NCBI RefSeq assembly: GCF_003207955.1
Contig: NZ_NOXG01000002.1
Coordinates: forward strand, 310,001-374,000
Source: Novacetimonas pomaceti
GTDB lineage: Bacteria > Pseudomonadota > Alphaproteobacteria > Acetobacterales > Acetobacteraceae
Direction of reading: 5' to 3'
Length of the DNA: 64,000 nt
Part shown: piece by piece, positions 60,596-64,000 of the stretch
How positions within the stretch are numbered: position 1 is the first letter of the stretch
Layout: each line of letters begins with the position of its first letter
Notes under the pieces: generated by a model
Database searches by the model: none
Seen by the model: the letters and a program-made list of their open reading frames with translations, nothing else
What the model was told of the DNA's origin: nothing
Program-made: the position numbers and the translations under genes

Positions 60596-61720
60596 ATGGC
60601 CCATCTTGCGCGGCTTGTCCTGACGGATTTTCGCAATTACCGCCATCTGTCATGGACCCCCGATGCCCCGGTTACGGTGGTGGTGGGGGAAAATGGCAGC
60701 GGCAAGACCAATCTGCTGGAATCGGTGTCCCTTCTCCTGCCCGGACGGGGCCTGCGCGGGGCGCGGGTCGCGGACCTGCCACGCCACGGGTGCGCCCGCT
60801 GGGGTGTTGCGGCGCGCATCCATGTGCCCGACGGGGTGGAGGAAGGGATGCGCGAACTGGCGGTCGGATCCGACCCCGCCCGCCCCGAACGCCGCACCGT
60901 CCGGCTGGATGGCGAGGTATTGCGCAACAGGGCGCGTGTTTCCGATTTCCTGTCCGCCGTATGGCTGACGCCCCAGATGGACCGCCTGTTTCAGGAAGGG
61001 GCCGGCGGCCGGCGGCGTTTCCTTGACCGGCTTGTCCTGGCGATGGAGCCGGGACATGGGCGCGAACTTGCCGCCTATGACCATGCCATGATGCAGCGCA
61101 ATCGCCTGCTGGGGGATGGGCGGGCCGATCCTGCGTGGCTGTGCGCGCTGGAGGACGCGATGGCGCGTCACGGCGTGGCCGTCATGGCCGCCCGCGCCGG
61201 TCTGGTCGCATTGCTCAATGCGGATGAGGAGGCGCTGTGCGACGGGTTCCCCGCCACCACCCTGCATCTGGAAAGCGAAGTGGCGGAACGCCTGCGCCAT
61301 GCCCCCGCCCTGATGGTGGAGGACTGGCTGCGAGAGCGGCTCGCGGCCTCGCGTTCCGGCGACCGCGCGCGGGGAAGTGCCGGGCACGGGGCGCACCGCA
61401 CCGATCTGCGGCTGCATGACCGCGCGACGGGACGCGGTGCCGCGCATTCCAGCACGGGGCAGCAGAAGGCCATGCTGGTGGGGCTGGTCCTGTCGCATGC
61501 CCGCCTGATCGCGCGGATGCGGGGGCAGGCGCCGCTGATCCTGCTGGATGAGCCGCTGGTCCACCTGGACGAGGCACGGCGCGCGGCCCTGTTCCGCGCC
61601 ATCGGGCGTCTGGATACCACCGTGATGCTGAGTGGCACCGATGCGGCGCAGTTCGCGCCCCTGCGCGATCAGGCGGCCTTTGTCATGCCCCGGGATGGCA
61701 ATCTGGTTTCAGTTCCCTGA
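60596..61720 (+). CDS. recF: DNA replication and repair protein RecF
   Basis: This 374-residue SMC-like ATPase starts MAHLARLVLTDFRNYRHLS, with Walker A VVGENGSGKTNLLESVSLL, the RecF signature GHGAHRTDLRL, STGQQKAMLVGLVLSHARL and Walker B LILLDEPLVHLDEARR. It loads RecA at gaps with RecO and RecR. The order dnaN-recF-gyrB is the ancestral bacterial arrangement. Confidence 0.95.
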   Translation: MAHLARLVLTDFRNYRHLSWTPDAPVTVVVGENGSGKTNLLESVSLLLPGRGLRGARVADLPRHGCARWGVAARIHVPDGVEEGMRELAVGSDPARPERRTVRLDGEVLRNRARVSDFLSAVWLTPQMDRLFQEGAGGRRRFLDRLVLAMEPGHGRELAAYDHAMMQRNRLLGDGRADPAWLCALEDAMARHGVAVMAARAGLVALLNADEEALCDGFPATTLHLESEVAERLRHAPALMVEDWLRERLAASRSGDRARGSAGHGAHRTDLRLHDRATGRGAAHSSTGQQKAMLVGLVLSHARLIARMRGQAPLILLDEPLVHLDEARRAALFRAIGRLDTTVMLSGTDAAQFAPLRDQAAFVMPRDGNLVSVP

Positions 61721-61819
61721 TTCGCCGCGATTAATGGCCGGGAAAGCTTGGTGGGAAGGGCGGGTTCGATGTATAACCGCACTTCAACGCGTGACCCTGT
61801 TGTGGAGCATCTGTCCGGC

Positions 61820-64000
61820 ATGTCTGACCAATCCAATCCCGATCAGAAACACGATGCCGGGGGGGAGGATATTCCCGTCACAGGTGCGGATTATGATGCG
61901 GCTTCGATCTCGGTTCTCAAGGGGCTGGATGCGGTGCGCAAGCGCCCGGGCATGTATATCGGCGATACCGATGACGGCTCCGGGCTGCATCACATGGCGT
62001 TCGAAATCATCGACAATGCCGTGGACGAGGCGCAGGCCGGCTATGCGACGACATGCACCGTCACGCTGAACGGCGATGGCAGCGTCACCGTCCGTGATGA
62101 CGGGCGCGGCATCCCCACCGACATGCATCAGGAAGAGGGCATCAGCGCGGCGGAGGTCGTGCTGACGAAGCTGCATGCGGGCGGCAAGTTCAACCAGAAT
62201 TCCTACAAGGTGTCGGGTGGCCTGCATGGCGTGGGCGCCGCCGTGGTCAACGCCCTGTCCGAATGGATGGAGGTGCGCATCTGGCGTGGCGGCAAGGAGC
62301 ACATGATCCGCTTCCGCGCGGGCGAGCGTGAGGCCCCCCTGTCGGTCGTGGGCGAAAGTGACGAGGCGCGCGGCACCCAGGTCACGTTCAAGCCGAGCGC
62401 CGAGACCTTCGCGATCGTGGAATTCCAGTTTTCGGTGCTGGAGCGGCGGCTGCGCGAACTGGCCTTCCTGAACTCCGGCCTTGCCATCGTCCTGCGTGAT
62501 GAACGCCATACCCCCGCGCGTGAGGAATCGTTCCATTACGAAGGGGGGCTGTCGGCCTTTGTCGAATGGCTTGACCGTGGCAAGACCCCGATCGTGGAAC
62601 CGCCGATCACCGGCAGTCTGCAGAACGACGATAACGGCATCAAGGTCGAATTCGCCCTGACATGGAACGACAGTTTCCATGAAACCATGCTGTGCTTCAC
62701 CAACAACATTCCCCAGCGTGACGGCGGTTCGCATCTGGCGGGTTTCCGCCAGGCCCTGACGCGCATTGTCGGACGCTATGCCGAGGCGAACGCGAACAAG
62801 AAGGATTCCCACTCCCTCGTGGGCGAGGACATGCGCGAGGGGCTGACGGCGGTCCTGTCGGTCAAGGTGCCGGACCCCAAATTCTCTTCGCAGACCAAGG
62901 ACAAGCTTGTCTCGTCCGAGGTGCAGCCCGTGGTGCATGCGGCCGCGGCCGACATGATTTCCCACTGGTTCGAAACCCACCCCAAGGAAGCGCGCCAGAT
63001 CGTGGCGAAGGTCATGGATGCCGCCGCCGCGCGCGAGGCGGCGCGTCGCGCGCGCGAACTGACGCGGCGCAAGGGGGTGCTGGACGTTTCCTCCCTTCCG
63101 GGGAAGCTGGCCGACTGTCAGGAGCGCGATCCGGCGAAGTCCGAACTGTTCATCGTCGAGGGGGATTCGGCCGGCGGCACCGCCAAGCAGGGACGCGACC
63201 GGCGGTTCCAGGCGATCCTGCCGCTGAAGGGCAAAATCCTGAATGTCGAACGCGCCCGTTTCGACCGCATGCTCGGCTCGGCCGAAATCGGCACGCTGAT
63301 TACGGCGCTGGGCACCGGCATCGGCCGGGGTGACGTGGAACATGGCGGCTTTTCGATCGACAAGCTGCGTTACCACCGCATCGTCATCATGACGGACGCC
63401 GACGTGGACGGGTCGCATATCCGCACGCTGCTGCTGACGTTCTTCTTCCGCCAGATGCCCGAACTGATTGAAAAGGGATATCTGTATATCGCGCAGCCGC
63501 CGCTGTACCGCGCCAAGCGCGGCAATGACGAACGCTATCTCAAGGATGACGCGGCGCTGGAGCAGTATCTGCTCGACAAGGCGCTGGCGCATGCAAGCCT
63601 GCGTTACGCCGATGGCCGCGAAATCACGGGGGAGGCCATACAGCCCGAAGTCAGCTTCATCCGTGACGTCGCGCGCGCGCTTTCGCGCCTTGCGGTGCGC
63701 GCGCCTGTCTGGATCCTGGAACAGGCGGCGATTGCCGGGGCGCTTTCGGCGGACCCGTCCGCCATCCCGGAACGGATCATCGACCTGCAGTCGCGGCTTG
63801 ATGCCGTCTCCCCCGAATCGGAGCGTGGGTGGAAGGTCGCGGCAAGCGCGGACGGGCTGGAAATGGCGCGCAGCGTGCGCGGCGTGGGGGAGGTCTATCG
63901 CCTTGACCCCGCCACCCTGCGCAGCGCGGAGGTCCGCTGGCTTTCGGAACATCATGACCGCATCGCCGCCGATTTCGGTGGCGGGGTGGAACTGACCCTC
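61820..64000 (+). CDS. gyrB: DNA gyrase subunit B (3' end outside window)
   Basis: The first 727 codons of the type IIA topoisomerase ATPase subunit are present and the frame is open at the window edge. The GHKL domain has VRKRPGMYIGDT, FEIIDNAVDEAQAGY, DDGRGIPTDMH and KVSGGLHGVGAAVVNALSEW. The TOPRIM domain has EGDSAGGTAKQGRDR, LPLKGKILNVE and MTDADVDGSHIRTLLLTFF. ATG 61820 (MSDQSNPDQK) is the usual-looking start; ATG 61769, 17 codons upstream with a GGAAGGG site, is equally open. The retained TOPRIM insert and spacing favour gyrB over parE. Confidence 0.95.
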   Translation, partial: MSDQSNPDQKHDAGGEDIPVTGADYDAASISVLKGLDAVRKRPGMYIGDTDDGSGLHHMAFEIIDNAVDEAQAGYATTCTVTLNGDGSVTVRDDGRGIPTDMHQEEGISAAEVVLTKLHAGGKFNQNSYKVSGGLHGVGAAVVNALSEWMEVRIWRGGKEHMIRFRAGEREAPLSVVGESDEARGTQVTFKPSAETFAIVEFQFSVLERRLRELAFLNSGLAIVLRDERHTPAREESFHYEGGLSAFVEWLDRGKTPIVEPPITGSLQNDDNGIKVEFALTWNDSFHETMLCFTNNIPQRDGGSHLAGFRQALTRIVGRYAEANANKKDSHSLVGEDMREGLTAVLSVKVPDPKFSSQTKDKLVSSEVQPVVHAAAADMISHWFETHPKEARQIVAKVMDAAAAREAARRARELTRRKGVLDVSSLPGKLADCQERDPAKSELFIVEGDSAGGTAKQGRDRRFQAILPLKGKILNVERARFDRMLGSAEIGTLITALGTGIGRGDVEHGGFSIDKLRYHRIVIMTDADVDGSHIRTLLLTFFFRQMPELIEKGYLYIAQPPLYRAKRGNDERYLKDDAALEQYLLDKALAHASLRYADGREITGEAIQPEVSFIRDVARALSRLAVRAPVWILEQAAIAGALSADPSAIPERIIDLQSRLDAVSPESERGWKVAASADGLEMARSVRGVGEVYRLDPATLRSAEVRWLSEHHDRIAADFGGGVELTL

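Noticed and set aside
61784..63955. 723-codon minus-strand frame
   Set aside because: It is the antisense shadow of gyrB; the plus strand carries GHKL and TOPRIM motifs.

Overview
The window is a GC-rich chromosomal segment of an alphaproteobacterium, most likely an acetic acid bacterium (Acetobacteraceae, Gluconacetobacter/Komagataeibacter-like). The reasons are a PhyR/NepR/EcfG general stress locus, the alphaproteobacterial coregulator TrcR (DUF1013), a zinc-free L31, an NAD-type isocitrate dehydrogenase, and a recurrent palindromic intergenic repeat containing GAAGCTTTTT that I associate with these genera. It is mostly housekeeping DNA. I see no prophage, CRISPR array, intact insertion sequence or secretion island. 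The only mobile-element trace is a short IS5-type transposase remnant beside tRNA-Cys.

Layout. 1-4.6 kb: the end of a purine/ureide catabolism operon (gamma-glutamyltransferase-like, allantoate amidohydrolase, ureidoglycine aminotransferase, PuuE, UraD, UraH), whose genes all overlap by a few bases. 4.7-11.4 kb: isocitrate dehydrogenase and a minus-strand run of pcrA/uvrD, prmA, a GNAT acetyltransferase and pepP. 11.5-16.9 kb: two RadC-family genes (one lacking its metal ligands), a phosphoglycolate phosphatase-like gene, purEK, two small DUF465 proteins and trcR. 17-25.5 kb: an Hsp20 gene behind a ROSE-like leader, rpmE, mscL, a lipoprotein, secDF, a Gfo/Idh oxidoreductase and an ABC-F ATPase.

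25.5-31.4 kb: trehalose-6-phosphate synthase and a complete general stress response module. phyR diverges from two ECF sigma genes, nepR and a HisKA_2 histidine kinase. In the family model the kinase phosphorylates PhyR, PhyR sequesters NepR, and EcfG-type sigma is freed. 31.4-43.2 kb: cydDC preceded by a possible pseudoknot, an OmpA-like lipoprotein, recQ, nrdR-nusB-thiL, a ceramide-synthase-like GNAT protein divergent from an SDR, and glucokinase. 43.2-50.3 kb: a 550-base gap with a strong terminator and a candidate 37-codon ORF, a small unknown protein, msrA, valS, tolC, pcm and tRNA-Cys.

50.6-57.1 kb: a minus-strand operon ubiE-coaBC-dut-ABC permease-ABC ATPase with overlapping reading frames, and mutM divergent from it. 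57.2-64 kb: rpsT-dnaA-dnaN-recF-gyrB, the classical replication-initiation gene order; gyrB runs off the end. The most notable non-coding features are six copies of a two-hairpin repeat (five of them between convergent genes, with cores that flip relative to their flanks), the ROSE-like leader of the Hsp20 gene, and the pseudoknot-shaped leader of cydDC.
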